Shown here in pieces: positions 53,674-61,862 of a stretch of 64,000 bases of DNA. Under the pieces are notes generated by a model. That model worked only from the letters and a program-made list of their open reading frames with translations, searched no databases and was not told the DNA's origin. The DNA comes from JBBQWS01 sp038210415. Its GTDB lineage: Bacteria > Actinomycetota > Actinomycetes > Prado026. The stretch lies in the NCBI GenBank assembly GCA_038210415.1, contig JBBQWS010000002.1:1-64000 (forward strand). The letters run 5' to 3'. Both the position numbers and the translations under genes were made by a program. Positions within the stretch are counted from its first letter, which is position 1; every line of letters starts with the position of its first letter.

Positions 53674-54542
53674 TCGGGCTTGGTGGCGTCCTCGAGCGAT
53701 GCGAGCAGCTCGTCGCGTTCGACCCGCAGCTCCGACATCCGCTGTTCGGCGCTGGCGACCGACACTGCCAGCTCGGCGATGGTGGCGTCGGCCTCGCGGT
53801 GCCGGATCTGCCAGTCCTGGGCGTCGTTGGCGGCCACGCGAGCCCTAGCTTCGGCTGCCTGGATCTGGGCCTGCGCCTTGGCGCTGGCGTCGGTGAGCTG
53901 GGCCTGGGCGGCCTGTGCATACGCGACAGCGAGCGACGCCCGATTCTCGGCTTCGACCCGGCCGGCCTCGCTGGCCTCAACCATGGCGCGCAGGGCGCGC
54001 ACCTCGCTGTCGTCCGCCACGGGTGCGACCGGAATCTCGACCGCCTCGACGGGGACGAGGTCAGCGGGCCCGGCTGCCGCCTGCTGCGCGGGCTCCGCAT
54101 GGGCGACCACGGGCATGGCGACATCGGTCGGCCACGCGGCGAGCGGGGCGGACGCGGGGTAGGCCGCTGCAGGGTCCAGCGCGGTGGTCTCCACGTCGGT
54201 CGGCTCGCTGACCTTCTTTGCGCGCCGGACCTGCATGCCGAGGAACCGTTTAGGCGCCTCGGGCTCGCTGACGAGCGGGTCCGCGCCCTCGGGGAGGTCG
54301 AGCGGCGCGTACGACTGAGGTGGAGCGACCGGCGCGGGCGTGGCAACCGAGTCGCTCCACGGGTTGGGCGCCTGGGCGAGCGGTGCGGCCCACTCAGCGG
54401 GGGCCGGTTCCGGCTCCGGCAGGGCGGCCTGCTCCTCGACGGGTGCCGGCTTGGCCTTGCGGCCACCGGGAGTGGGCAGGATGTCGATCGCCGGGCGCGC
54501 CAGTGCGCTCCCTTGATCGGCGTCGTACAACTCCGCGGACAT
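53649..54542 (-). CDS. Pro/Ala-rich protein with C-terminal coiled coil
   Basis: A 297-residue hypothetical cytoplasmic protein. Residues 1-175 are Pro/Ala/Glu-rich and disordered, with one basic patch RFLGMQVRRAKKV. Residues 178-285 form a heptad-rich coiled coil (EVRALRAMVEASEAGRVEAE, AQIQAAEARARVAAND, ISELRVERDELL-type ending). No family was recognised. Low-complexity plus coiled coil suggests a scaffold or DivIVA-like role, but no membrane-binding motif is visible. Convergent with DUF4192. Confidence 0.65.
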   Translation of the reverse strand: MSAELYDADQGSALARPAIDILPTPGGRKAKPAPVEEQAALPEPEPAPAEWAAPLAQAPNPWSDSVATPAPVAPPQSYAPLDLPEGADPLVSEPEAPKRFLGMQVRRAKKVSEPTDVETTALDPAAAYPASAPLAAWPTDVAMPVVAHAEPAQQAAAGPADLVPVEAVEIPVAPVADDSEVRALRAMVEASEAGRVEAENRASLAVAYAQAAQAQLTDASAKAQAQIQAAEARARVAANDAQDWQIRHREADATIAELAVSVASAEQRMSELRVERDELLASLEDATKPDHQPSASS

Positions 54543-54620
54543 GGAACCTCCACCGATCGACAGACCTGCCTTCTGCAGGCTGTATCGGTCGGTGGGTGCC
54601 CCTCCTTGACTCCCCGACGC

Positions 54621-55295
54621 CTATCGGCTGTCTGTCTCGAGGGGGAGGGCGGGGTCGACCTGTCGTACAGGCAGACGAGCCAGCCACCACGCCAGCACTG
54701 GGCCGACGCCGACAGCGAAGACGACCGTCCCGACCCCGACCTTGCCCCCCAGCAGGAACCCGGCGGTCAGGGCGCCGACCTCGAGCACCAGCCGGACCGG
54801 CGCCACCGGCCAGCCGAACCTCAGGTGCAGACCGGTCATCAGGCCGTCGCGAGGCCCCGGGCCGAGGTTTGCCGTGAGGTACAACGCCCCCGAGAGCGCC
54901 ACGAGCACGGTGCCGGCGACCACCTGGCCGACCTGCCAGGGCACAGCGGTAGGGCTCGGGAGGAAGCGAAGGCCGAGGTCGATCGACACCGCGATGACCA
55001 CGGCGTTCGCCAACGTGCCAAGGCCTGGCCGCTCGTGCAGCGGGATCCAGAGCAGCAGGATCGTCACGCTGATCAAGAGCGTCGAACCCCCGATGCTGAG
55101 CGGGGTGTGCCGCGACAGACCCTCTGCCAGGACCGTCCACGGCGAGTTGCCCAGCCGGGCGGCGATCACCGCTGACTCACCGATCCCGAACCCGAACAGG
55201 CCGAGCAGCAACACGGTGAACGAGAGCGGTCCGGTGCGCCAGCGCGTTCCGGTGGACGACCAGGGCGTCACCGGGATCCGCCGAGCGATGTCCAC
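54621..55295 (-). CDS. YczE/YyaS-like membrane protein
   Basis: A 224-residue polytopic protein with five to six membrane helices. FTVLLLGLFGFGIGESAVIAA, LGNSPWTVLAEGLSRHTPLSIG and TANLGPGPRDGLMTGL, a repeated half, match the YitT/YczE family. Membranes of this type are sometimes near transcription factors or drug genes; here it follows an alpha/beta hydrolase by 9 bases. GTG start at 55295. Function unknown. Confidence 0.83.
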   Translation of the reverse strand: MDIARRIPVTPWSSTGTRWRTGPLSFTVLLLGLFGFGIGESAVIAARLGNSPWTVLAEGLSRHTPLSIGGSTLLISVTILLLWIPLHERPGLGTLANAVVIAVSIDLGLRFLPSPTAVPWQVGQVVAGTVLVALSGALYLTANLGPGPRDGLMTGLHLRFGWPVAPVRLVLEVGALTAGFLLGGKVGVGTVVFAVGVGPVLAWWLARLPVRQVDPALPLETDSR

Positions 55296-55304
55296 GGGCG
55301 GATC

Positions 55305-56057
55305 CTAGGCCACGCCGTCGTGGGGGCCGTCTGGGGCCGAACCTCGCTCCGCGGCAAGCCAGGCCCGGACACTCTGCCGGCCGAGGTCGCGGGCGCCGTC
55401 CACGGGATCCACCCGCTCGACCACGACGTAAGACCGCCGGACGAGCTCGGCCCACGACCGGGCGACTGCGTCAGGGTGGAACGGGTCGTCCGGCTCGGCG
55501 AAGAGCCCGGTCGGTGCCTCGATGGCGGCCAGCTGGGCGGGTGTCGGCCCGGCGGACCGGCCGGTTGCGGCCAGGGCCCGGGCGAGCTGCCCCGGCGCGT
55601 ACATCGGCCACGCCACCGCGAGCTCGGCTGCCACCCAGCCACGGCCGTCGAGCCGCTTCAAGGTGTCGGGCACGCCGTTCCGCTCCAGGTCGTGGCCGGC
55701 GGCCGTCGACAGGGCGGCGACCTTGCTCGGCGGGCCGGTCCAGGCCGGCAGTGCGAGCAGCACCCCGGCCAGCCAGGGACGGCCGGCCGCCACCACGGCC
55801 GCTGCGTGTGCCCCCAGCGAGACCCCGCCCACCAGGACCTCACCCGAGCCGGCCGCCCGGAAGGCGTCGACCGCACTGGCGAGCCCCGCGGCAACGCGTT
55901 CGAGTGCGCCGCTGCGGTCGTCCACGGCAACCAGACGGACCCCGGCCTCGGCCAGCGCGTCCCCGAAGGCCCGCCGGACGAACTCCGCGGTCGACCCTGA
56001 CCCGTGAGCCAGGACGGCCACCCGGTTGAGCCCGCGCGGCGGACGGACGAGGTGCAC
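55305..56057 (-). CDS. Alpha/beta hydrolase (dienelactone/TEX30-like)
   Basis: A 250-residue hydrolase-fold protein. The oxyanion segment LAHGSGSTAEF and nucleophile elbow GGVSLGAHAA (Ser is the predicted nucleophile) are clear, with a later acid and His less certain (DPVDGARDLG may hold the acid). Related to KANSL3/TEX30-type hydrolases. Substrate unknown. GTG 56057, with the YczE-like gene following on the same strand. Confidence 0.78.
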   Translation of the reverse strand: MHLVRPPRGLNRVAVLAHGSGSTAEFVRRAFGDALAEAGVRLVAVDDRSGALERVAAGLASAVDAFRAAGSGEVLVGGVSLGAHAAAVVAAGRPWLAGVLLALPAWTGPPSKVAALSTAAGHDLERNGVPDTLKRLDGRGWVAAELAVAWPMYAPGQLARALAATGRSAGPTPAQLAAIEAPTGLFAEPDDPFHPDAVARSWAELVRRSYVVVERVDPVDGARDLGRQSVRAWLAAERGSAPDGPHDGVA

Positions 56058-56088
56058 GGCGCGATGGTCGCACGGTTAGCCTGTTCAC

Positions 56089-56478
56089 ATGACCGAAGCC
56101 GACGCCGTCTCCGATCCGACCGCGGGCCGGTTTCGCCGCCTGCTCAGCCGGGTCACGTCGACGAGCGAGCAGGCCGACGCGGTCACGTTGCAGCGCGAGG
56201 CGCAGGACCGTGGGGCGACGCCGGTCGCCTCGTGCTGCACGGGGGAGCAGGTGACGGTGTCGGGCACCTTGCGCGCGTTGACGCTGCGGCCGGTGGGAGG
56301 CGTTCCGGCGCTGGAGGCCGAGCTCTACGACGGCAGCGGGGTCCTGACCCTGATCTGGCTGGGTCGGCGCCGGATCCGCGGGATCGACCCCGGTCGCGGC
56401 CTGTCCGCCCACGGGCGCGTGACGATGCAGAACCGTCGACCGGTCATGTTCAACCCGACCTACGAGCTCCGGCCATGA
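56089..56478 (+). CDS. OB-fold nucleic acid-binding protein
   Basis: A 129-residue protein. The N-terminal FRRLLSRVTSTSEQADAV is helical, followed by an OB-fold barrel (EQVTVSGTLRALTLRP, ALEAELYDGSGVLTLIWLGRR, LSAHGRVTMQNRRPVMFNPTYEL). Actinobacterial members precede DUF3159 and the trk genes. The partner nucleic acid is unknown. Its stop overlaps the DUF3159 start (ATGA), implying coupling. Confidence 0.85.
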   Translation: MTEADAVSDPTAGRFRRLLSRVTSTSEQADAVTLQREAQDRGATPVASCCTGEQVTVSGTLRALTLRPVGGVPALEAELYDGSGVLTLIWLGRRRIRGIDPGRGLSAHGRVTMQNRRPVMFNPTYELRP

Positions 56479-57128
56479 CCGAGCCAGAGCCGGGCTCGCC
56501 CGAGGCGATCGAGTTCGACCTCACCGAAGCCATCGGCGGCACCCGTGGGCTGATCGACAGCGGCCTGGCCTCGACCTTCTTCGTCGCCGTCTATGTCATC
56601 AGCGGGCGCCGGCTCGTTCCGGCGATCGCTGCCGCCGTCGCCGTCACCGTCGCGCTCCTGGTGCTGCGGCTGGTCCGCCGCGAACCGATCCGACACGCCG
56701 CGAGCGGCGTCTTCGGGGTCGCCGTGAGCGCGGGAGTGGCCCTGCTCACCGGCAGCGCGAAGAACTTCTTCGTCATCGGCATCGTCCTGCAGATGGTCTA
56801 CGCCGTCGCGTCGCTGGTGATGCTCGCGCTCCGGTGGCCGCCGCTGGGCGTGATCATGGGCACCGTCACCGGCGAGGGCATGGCCTGGCGCGACGACCCG
56901 CCGCGCCGCCGGGCGTACATGCTCGCCAGCTGGATCTGGGTGTTCGTGTTCGTCTTCCGCACCGCGGTCAAGCTTCCGTACTACCTGAACGACCAGGTCG
57001 TCGCGCTGGGCATCGTCAACATCGTCCTGGGGTGGCCGTTGTTCGCGCTGGGCGGTCTGCTCTCGTGGCTGATCCTGCGCCGGGTGCCACCCACGCTCCC
57101 CGAAGAGGTCGCGGCCGAGACAGCCTGA
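56475..57128 (+). CDS. DUF3159 family membrane protein
   Basis: A 217-residue protein with about five hydrophobic helices. FDLTEAIGGTRGLIDSGLAS at the start and the GEGMAWRDDPPRRRAYMLASWIWVFVFVFRT segment are the DUF3159 signature. Unknown function, found next to OB-fold and TrkA genes in actinobacteria. ATG 56475 overlaps the previous stop. It converges with trkA (57131). Confidence 0.88.
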   Translation: MTEPEPGSPEAIEFDLTEAIGGTRGLIDSGLASTFFVAVYVISGRRLVPAIAAAVAVTVALLVLRLVRREPIRHAASGVFGVAVSAGVALLTGSAKNFFVIGIVLQMVYAVASLVMLALRWPPLGVIMGTVTGEGMAWRDDPPRRRAYMLASWIWVFVFVFRTAVKLPYYLNDQVVALGIVNIVLGWPLFALGGLLSWLILRRVPPTLPEEVAAETA

Positions 57129-57130
57129 CC

Positions 57131-57799
57131 TCAGCCGTGCGTGTGCGGGCTGAGCATCTCCTGCAGCGCGTCCTCGGCGTCCCCGGCGGCGACGAACAGC
57201 AGCTCGTCGCCGGCCTCGACCGGGTCGTCCGACGTCGGCGCGATGACCCGCCCGTCGCGAAGGATGGCGACCAGTGCGACGTCGGCGGGCCACTGCACGT
57301 CACCGACCCGCGAACCCACGTGGGGTGACGACGCCGGAAGGGTCAGCTCCACCAGGTTGGCCCCGCCCTGTCGGAAGGTGAACAGCCGCACCAGGTCGCC
57401 GACACTGACGGCTTCCTCGACGAGCGCCGACAGCATCCGTGGAGTGGACACGGCGACGTCGACCCCCCATGACTCGTTGAACATCCACTCGTTCTTGGGG
57501 TGGTTGACCCGGGCGACGACACGTGGGACGCCGTACTCGGTCTTCGCGAGCAGCGACACGACCAGGTTGACCTTGTCGTCGCCGGTGCAGGCGATCATCA
57601 CCTGGCAGTCGTTCAGCTCGGCCTTCTCGAGAACGGCCAGCTCGCAGGCGTCACCGACGAGCGACTTCGTGCCCGGGTTGCGGTCGACCCGCACCGCTTC
57701 GGGGTCGCGGTCGACGAGCATCACTTCGTGGCCGTTGCCGGTGAGTTCGGCCGCGATCGACCGGCCGACCTTGCCAGCGCCCGCGATAGCGACGCGCAT
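57131..57799 (-). CDS. TrkA-type RCK protein (second of pair)
   Basis: A 222-residue regulator of potassium transport. The RCK_N Rossmann motif is GAGKVGRSIAAEL (residues 7-19), with VDRDPEAVRVDRNPGTKSLVGDA, and the C-terminal RCK_C region ALVAILRDGRVIAPTSDDPVEAGDELLF. Binds NAD(H) or ATP and gates a Trk/Ktr channel. It overlaps its upstream partner by one base, so the pair is a single unit, as CeoB/CeoC in mycobacteria. Confidence 0.9.
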   Translation of the reverse strand: MRVAIAGAGKVGRSIAAELTGNGHEVMLVDRDPEAVRVDRNPGTKSLVGDACELAVLEKAELNDCQVMIACTGDDKVNLVVSLLAKTEYGVPRVVARVNHPKNEWMFNESWGVDVAVSTPRMLSALVEEAVSVGDLVRLFTFRQGGANLVELTLPASSPHVGSRVGDVQWPADVALVAILRDGRVIAPTSDDPVEAGDELLFVAAGDAEDALQEMLSPHTHG

Positions 57800-58485
57800 C
57801 AGCTCTCCTCGTGGGGCGGAGCGGCAGCGAGGACGTCCTCGACGGCAGCCAGCTCAGGGTCACGCACCAGGATGTGCACGAGGTCGCCCTCCTGGAGGAC
57901 AGTGTCCGGGCCGGGCAGCTGGCCCTCGCCGAGTCGGGTGATCAGCGCTACGCGGGCGCCGGTCGCGTGCTCGATCCGGGTCAGCCGCAGACCGATCCAG
58001 CTGGGGTCGACGTGCACCTCGGCCATCCGGATGGTGCCGCTGGCGTCGATCCACTCGGCCTCGGAGCCCTGGGGCACCAGCCGGCGGAGCATCTGGTTGG
58101 CGGTCCAGCGGACCGTTGCGACGGTCGAGATGCCGAGCCGCTGGTAGACCTCTGCCCGGCGAGGGTCGTAGATCCGGGCCACGACGTTCTCGACCCCGAA
58201 CGTCTCGCGAGCGACCCGCGCGGCCACGATGTTGGAGTTGTCGCCACTGCTCACAGCGGCGAATGCGGTGGCACGCTCGATGCCCGCCTGGACGAGCACC
58301 TCGCGGTCGAAGCCGACCCCGGTACAGGTCTCACCGCCGAACCCCTTGGGGAGACGCTGGAAAGAGGACGGGTCCTGGTCGACCACGGCGACCGAGTGAC
58401 CGGCCGCATCGAGGGTCGCTGCCAAGGACGAGCCCACACGGCCACAGCCCATGATCACCACATGCACGGGCTTAGGGTGCCACAT
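57799..58485 (-). CDS. TrkA-type RCK protein (first of pair)
   Basis: A 228-residue potassium transport regulator. MGCGRVGSSLAATLDAAGHSVAVVD is the RCK_N nucleotide site, and IGLRLTRIEHATGARVALITR with TVLQEGDLVHILVRD form RCK_C. RCK_C domains in many bacteria bind cyclic di-AMP; that is inference here. ATG 58485 or GTG 58467 can start it. It is divergent from the KimA-like importer with only 47 bases between, so they are probably co-regulated. Confidence 0.9.
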   Translation of the reverse strand: MWHPKPVHVVIMGCGRVGSSLAATLDAAGHSVAVVDQDPSSFQRLPKGFGGETCTGVGFDREVLVQAGIERATAFAAVSSGDNSNIVAARVARETFGVENVVARIYDPRRAEVYQRLGISTVATVRWTANQMLRRLVPQGSEAEWIDASGTIRMAEVHVDPSWIGLRLTRIEHATGARVALITRLGEGQLPGPDTVLQEGDLVHILVRDPELAAVEDVLAAAPPHEES

Positions 58486-58532
58486 CGGGGGGCTTGCGTG
58501 TGGCGGGGCCCCGGCGGGCCTACGCTTCCGCC

Positions 58533-60563
58533 GTGGCCAATGTTGCAGGAATAGGTAAGCGGGTCATCCTCGGTCGAGCCATGCGCTCGGACCGGCTGGG
58601 TGAGACGTTGCTCCCCAAGCGCATCGCGCTTCCCGTCTTCGCCAGTGACGCCCTGTCGTCCGTGGCCTACGCGACGCAGGAGATCCTGCTGGTTCTTGCC
58701 CTGGCCGGAACCGCCTTCTTGCACCTGACCTGGTGGGCGGCAGCCGGCGTGGTCACGGTGATGGCGACGGTCGTCGCTGCGTACCGGCAGAACGTGCACG
58801 CCTACCCGAGCGGTGGGGGCGACTACGAGGTGGCCAACACGAACCTCGGCCGACCCTTCGGGCTCGTCGTCGCCGCCGCGCTGCTGGTCGACTACGTGCT
58901 CACCGTCGCGGTGTCGACGTCGGCAGGAGTCGAGAACCTCGCGTCCACCCCGCTGTTCTCGTGGATGGCCGGCGAGCGAACGGCGACGACGCTCGGGGTC
59001 GTCGTGTTCATCGTGCTGATGAACCTGCGAGGTATCCGTGAGTCGGGCACCGCGTTCGCGATCCCCACGTACGCCTTCATGTTCTCGATCATCGGGATGA
59101 TCGGCGTGGGCTTGTTCCGGCTCGCCTCCGGGCACGAGCTGCACGCGGCGACCGCGTCGTACGACATCAAGCCCCAGCTGCAGAACCTCGGCACTGCAGG
59201 GATCCTGTTCCTCGGCATGCGTGCCTTCGCATCCGGTTGTACGGCCCTGACCGGGGTCGAGGCGATCAGCAACGGCGTGCCGGCGTTCCAGAAGCCGAAG
59301 TCGAAGAACGCCGCGACGACGCTGGCGCTGATGGGCGGGCTGGCGGTGTCGATGTTCGTCGGCGTGACCTTCCTGGCCATCAAGCTGGGGGTCAAGATCG
59401 TCGACAGCGAGCACATCCAGGACCTGATCGGGCTCCCCCCCGGCACTACGAGCCAGGACACGGTGATCGCCCAGATCGGGGCCACCGTCTTCGGCGGTGA
59501 GAACAACCTGCCGTTCTACGTCGTCCAGCTCGTGACGGCGCTGATCCTCGTGCTCGCCGCGAACACGGCGTTCAACGGGTTCCCCGTGCTTGCCTCGATC
59601 CTGGCGCAGGACCGGTACATGCCCCGGCAGATGCACAACCGCGGCGACCGGCTCGTCTTCAGCAACGGCATCATCATTCTCGCTGCCGTCGCCTGCGTGC
59701 TGATCTTCGCCTTCCATGCCGACTCGACCAAGCTGATCCAGCTGTACATCGTCGGCGTCTTCGTCTCGTTCACGCTCAGCCAGGCCGGCATGGTCCGGCA
59801 CTGGAAACGGCTGCTCCGCACCCAGACTGACGCCGGCGAGCGTCGGGCCACCCAGCGGCGGCGGGCGATCAGCTCGTTCGCCTTCGTGACCACGGGGGTC
59901 GTGCTCTGCATCGTCCTGGTCACGAAGTTCGTCTCGGGCGCCTGGATCGCGATCGTCGCGATGACGCTGCTGTGGTTGCTGATGCGGGGCATCCACTCCC
60001 ACTACCAGCGCGTGTCCGAGGAGCTGGTCGTCGGCGAGGACGTGCCGACCATGCTGCCCTCCCGGGTGCACTCCGTCGTGCTGGTTTCGAAGCTCCACAA
60101 GCCCACCCTGCAGGCGCTGGCGTACGCGCGGGCCACCCGTCCGTCGACGCTCGAGGCGCTGACCGTGGCGATCGACCCGGACGAGACCCGGGCGTTGCAG
60201 GAGGAGTGGGAGCGGCGGGCAATCCCTGTGCCGCTGAAGGTGCTCGACTCCCCGTTCCGTGAGATCACCCGGCCGGTGCTCGACTACGTGCAGAGCCTGC
60301 GCCGGGACTCCCCGCGCGACCTGGTGACGGTCTTCGTGCCCGAGTACGTCGTGGGCAAGTGGTGGGAGCAGCTGCTCCACAACCAGTCGGCGCTGCGGCT
60401 GCGGACCCGGTTGCGGTTCACCAGCGGGGTCGTGGTCACGAGTGTGCCCTACCTTCTCGCGTCCGGGCAGGCGGTGACCGCTCTCGACGGCGGTGGGGGG
60501 GACGCCACCCTGGTCAATCTCCTGCGGCGAGCCGAGTCCACCCCCGTCGACCCGAAGGCGTGA
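58533..60563 (+). CDS. KimA-like potassium importer (APC superfamily)
   Basis: A 676-residue permease with 12 membrane helices plus a C-terminal cytoplasmic domain. It matches KimA closely by landmarks: ALPVFASDALSSVAYATQEILL, AYPSGGGDYEVANTNLG, ALTGVEAISNGVPAFQKPKS, AANTAFNGFPVLASILAQD, FSNGIIIL and the C-terminal VTVFVPEYVVGKWWEQLLHNQSA. KimA is a high-affinity K+/H+ symporter, controlled by c-di-AMP in Bacillus. Two trkA genes lie divergently, supporting a potassium role. GTG 58533 preferred over the further in-frame 58494. Overlaps the next gene by GTGA. Confidence 0.88.
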   Translation: MANVAGIGKRVILGRAMRSDRLGETLLPKRIALPVFASDALSSVAYATQEILLVLALAGTAFLHLTWWAAAGVVTVMATVVAAYRQNVHAYPSGGGDYEVANTNLGRPFGLVVAAALLVDYVLTVAVSTSAGVENLASTPLFSWMAGERTATTLGVVVFIVLMNLRGIRESGTAFAIPTYAFMFSIIGMIGVGLFRLASGHELHAATASYDIKPQLQNLGTAGILFLGMRAFASGCTALTGVEAISNGVPAFQKPKSKNAATTLALMGGLAVSMFVGVTFLAIKLGVKIVDSEHIQDLIGLPPGTTSQDTVIAQIGATVFGGENNLPFYVVQLVTALILVLAANTAFNGFPVLASILAQDRYMPRQMHNRGDRLVFSNGIIILAAVACVLIFAFHADSTKLIQLYIVGVFVSFTLSQAGMVRHWKRLLRTQTDAGERRATQRRRAISSFAFVTTGVVLCIVLVTKFVSGAWIAIVAMTLLWLLMRGIHSHYQRVSEELVVGEDVPTMLPSRVHSVVLVSKLHKPTLQALAYARATRPSTLEALTVAIDPDETRALQEEWERRAIPVPLKVLDSPFREITRPVLDYVQSLRRDSPRDLVTVFVPEYVVGKWWEQLLHNQSALRLRTRLRFTSGVVVTSVPYLLASGQAVTALDGGGGDATLVNLLRRAESTPVDPKA

Positions 60564-61765
60564 CCGACGAGAGCTCGGCGGTGTCGGTGGGCTCTGAGCT
60601 CGAGCTGGTCGTCGGCCCGGTGGCTCACGGCGGACACTGCGTGGCCCGGAACGACGGCCAGGTCGTCTTCGTCCGACACGCGCTGCCGGGGGAGCGGGTG
60701 CGGGCGGTGGTCGTGGAGGGTGGGCCGGGTGCGAAGTTCCTGCGGGCCGACACGGTTGCCGTGCTGGAGCCCTCGGTGGACCGGGTCGACGCCCCGTGCC
60801 CCAAAGCCCGCCCGGGCGGCTGTGGCGGGTGCGACTTCCAGCACGCGTCGCCGCCGGCCCAGCGCGCGCTGAAGGCCGCCGTCGTGGCCGAGCAGTTCCG
60901 TCGGCTCGCCCGGCTCGACGTCGACGTGCCGGTGCAGGCGGTGCCTGGCGACGACGACGGCCTGCGCTGGCGGACCCGCAACCGGTTCGCCGTGGACGAC
61001 GCCGGCCGGGCCGGGCTGCGGCGCTACCGGTCGCACGACGTCGAGCCGCTCGACGACTGCCTGATCGCCCATCCGCTCGCGGTGGCCGCCGGTGTCCTCG
61101 ACCAGGCGTGGCCGGGCATCACCGACCTTGCCGTGGCGGTCTCGGTCGCCACCGGTGAGCGCGTTGTCGTGGTCGACGGCGTGCCGCTCGACCGGGCCCG
61201 GTTGACCGAGCAGGCGGCGGGCCGGTCGTGGCGGGTGTCGGGTGCCGGCTTCTGGCAAGTGCACCCAGGTGCGGCCGAGGCGCTCGTCGACGCGGTTCGC
61301 GCGGGACTGGTGGCGCAGCCAGGAGAGGTCCTGCTGGACCTGTACTCAGGCGTCGGGCTGTTCGCTGGGTCGCTGGCCGACGACCTGGGCGTCACGGGGG
61401 CCGTGCACGCGGTGGAGTCCGACGCCGGCGCCGTGCGCGACGCCCGCCGCAACCTGCACGACCTGCCCATGGTCTCGCTGGTGTGCGCCCGAGTCGACCA
61501 GTGGCTGCGGGCCGGGGCGGTGCCGCGGTGCGATCTCGTGGTCCTGGACCCGCCGCGTAGCGGCGCCGGCCGGGCCGTCGTCGAGCAGATCGTCGCCCGG
61601 CAGCCGCGCGCGGTGGCCTATGTCGCGTGCGACCCGGCGGCGCTGGCTCGAGACGTCGCGACGTTCGCGGCGCACGGTTACACCCTCACCCGGCTGACTG
61701 CGTATGACCTCTTCCCGATGACGCATCACGTCGAGTGCGTCGCGGTGCTCAGCAAAGTCTCTTGA
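60560..61765 (+). CDS. TrmA/RumA-type class I SAM RNA uracil-C5 methyltransferase
   Basis: A 401-residue methyltransferase. The N-terminal TRAM domain (ELVVGPVAHGGHCVARND) is followed by Fe-S cysteines C80, C88 and C91 (CPKARPGGCGGCDFQH), and a fourth in LDDCLIA. The SAM site is LLDLYSGVGLFAGSLADDLG, and the catalytic motif YVACDPAALARDV holds the nucleophilic Cys with DLVVLDPPRSGAG before it. Target is a uracil in tRNA or rRNA. Overlaps the KimA-like gene by 4 bases (GTGA), so the two are co-translated, though functionally unrelated. Confidence 0.92.
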   Translation: MTDESSAVSVGSELELVVGPVAHGGHCVARNDGQVVFVRHALPGERVRAVVVEGGPGAKFLRADTVAVLEPSVDRVDAPCPKARPGGCGGCDFQHASPPAQRALKAAVVAEQFRRLARLDVDVPVQAVPGDDDGLRWRTRNRFAVDDAGRAGLRRYRSHDVEPLDDCLIAHPLAVAAGVLDQAWPGITDLAVAVSVATGERVVVVDGVPLDRARLTEQAAGRSWRVSGAGFWQVHPGAAEALVDAVRAGLVAQPGEVLLDLYSGVGLFAGSLADDLGVTGAVHAVESDAGAVRDARRNLHDLPMVSLVCARVDQWLRAGAVPRCDLVVLDPPRSGAGRAVVEQIVARQPRAVAYVACDPAALARDVATFAAHGYTLTRLTAYDLFPMTHHVECVAVLSKVS

Positions 61766-61792
61766 CATCGAGATACTTGGTGACGAGATAAT
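61759..61792 (+). promoter_or_regulatory. Tandem 15-bp operator-like repeats upstream of aconitase
   Basis: Two exactly adjacent units: CTTGACATCGAGATA (61761-61775) and CTTGGTGACGAGATA (61776-61790). They share CTTG and CGAGATA with a variable 4-base centre, and each is a loose palindrome of form CTTGN4CGAG. The first includes TTGACA (possible -35), and GATAAT (61787-61792) is a possible -10 although spaced 19 bases. A direct repeat of this period lying on a promoter suggests two regulator dimers. They lie 70-100 bases before the acnA start. Confidence 0.6.
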
Positions 61793-61862
61793 CACCTGGA
61801 TGAGGCGGCGCCGAGCCGCTGCGGCAGGATGAGGCGTGAGCCGTCGACTTCAGGAGAGCGCG

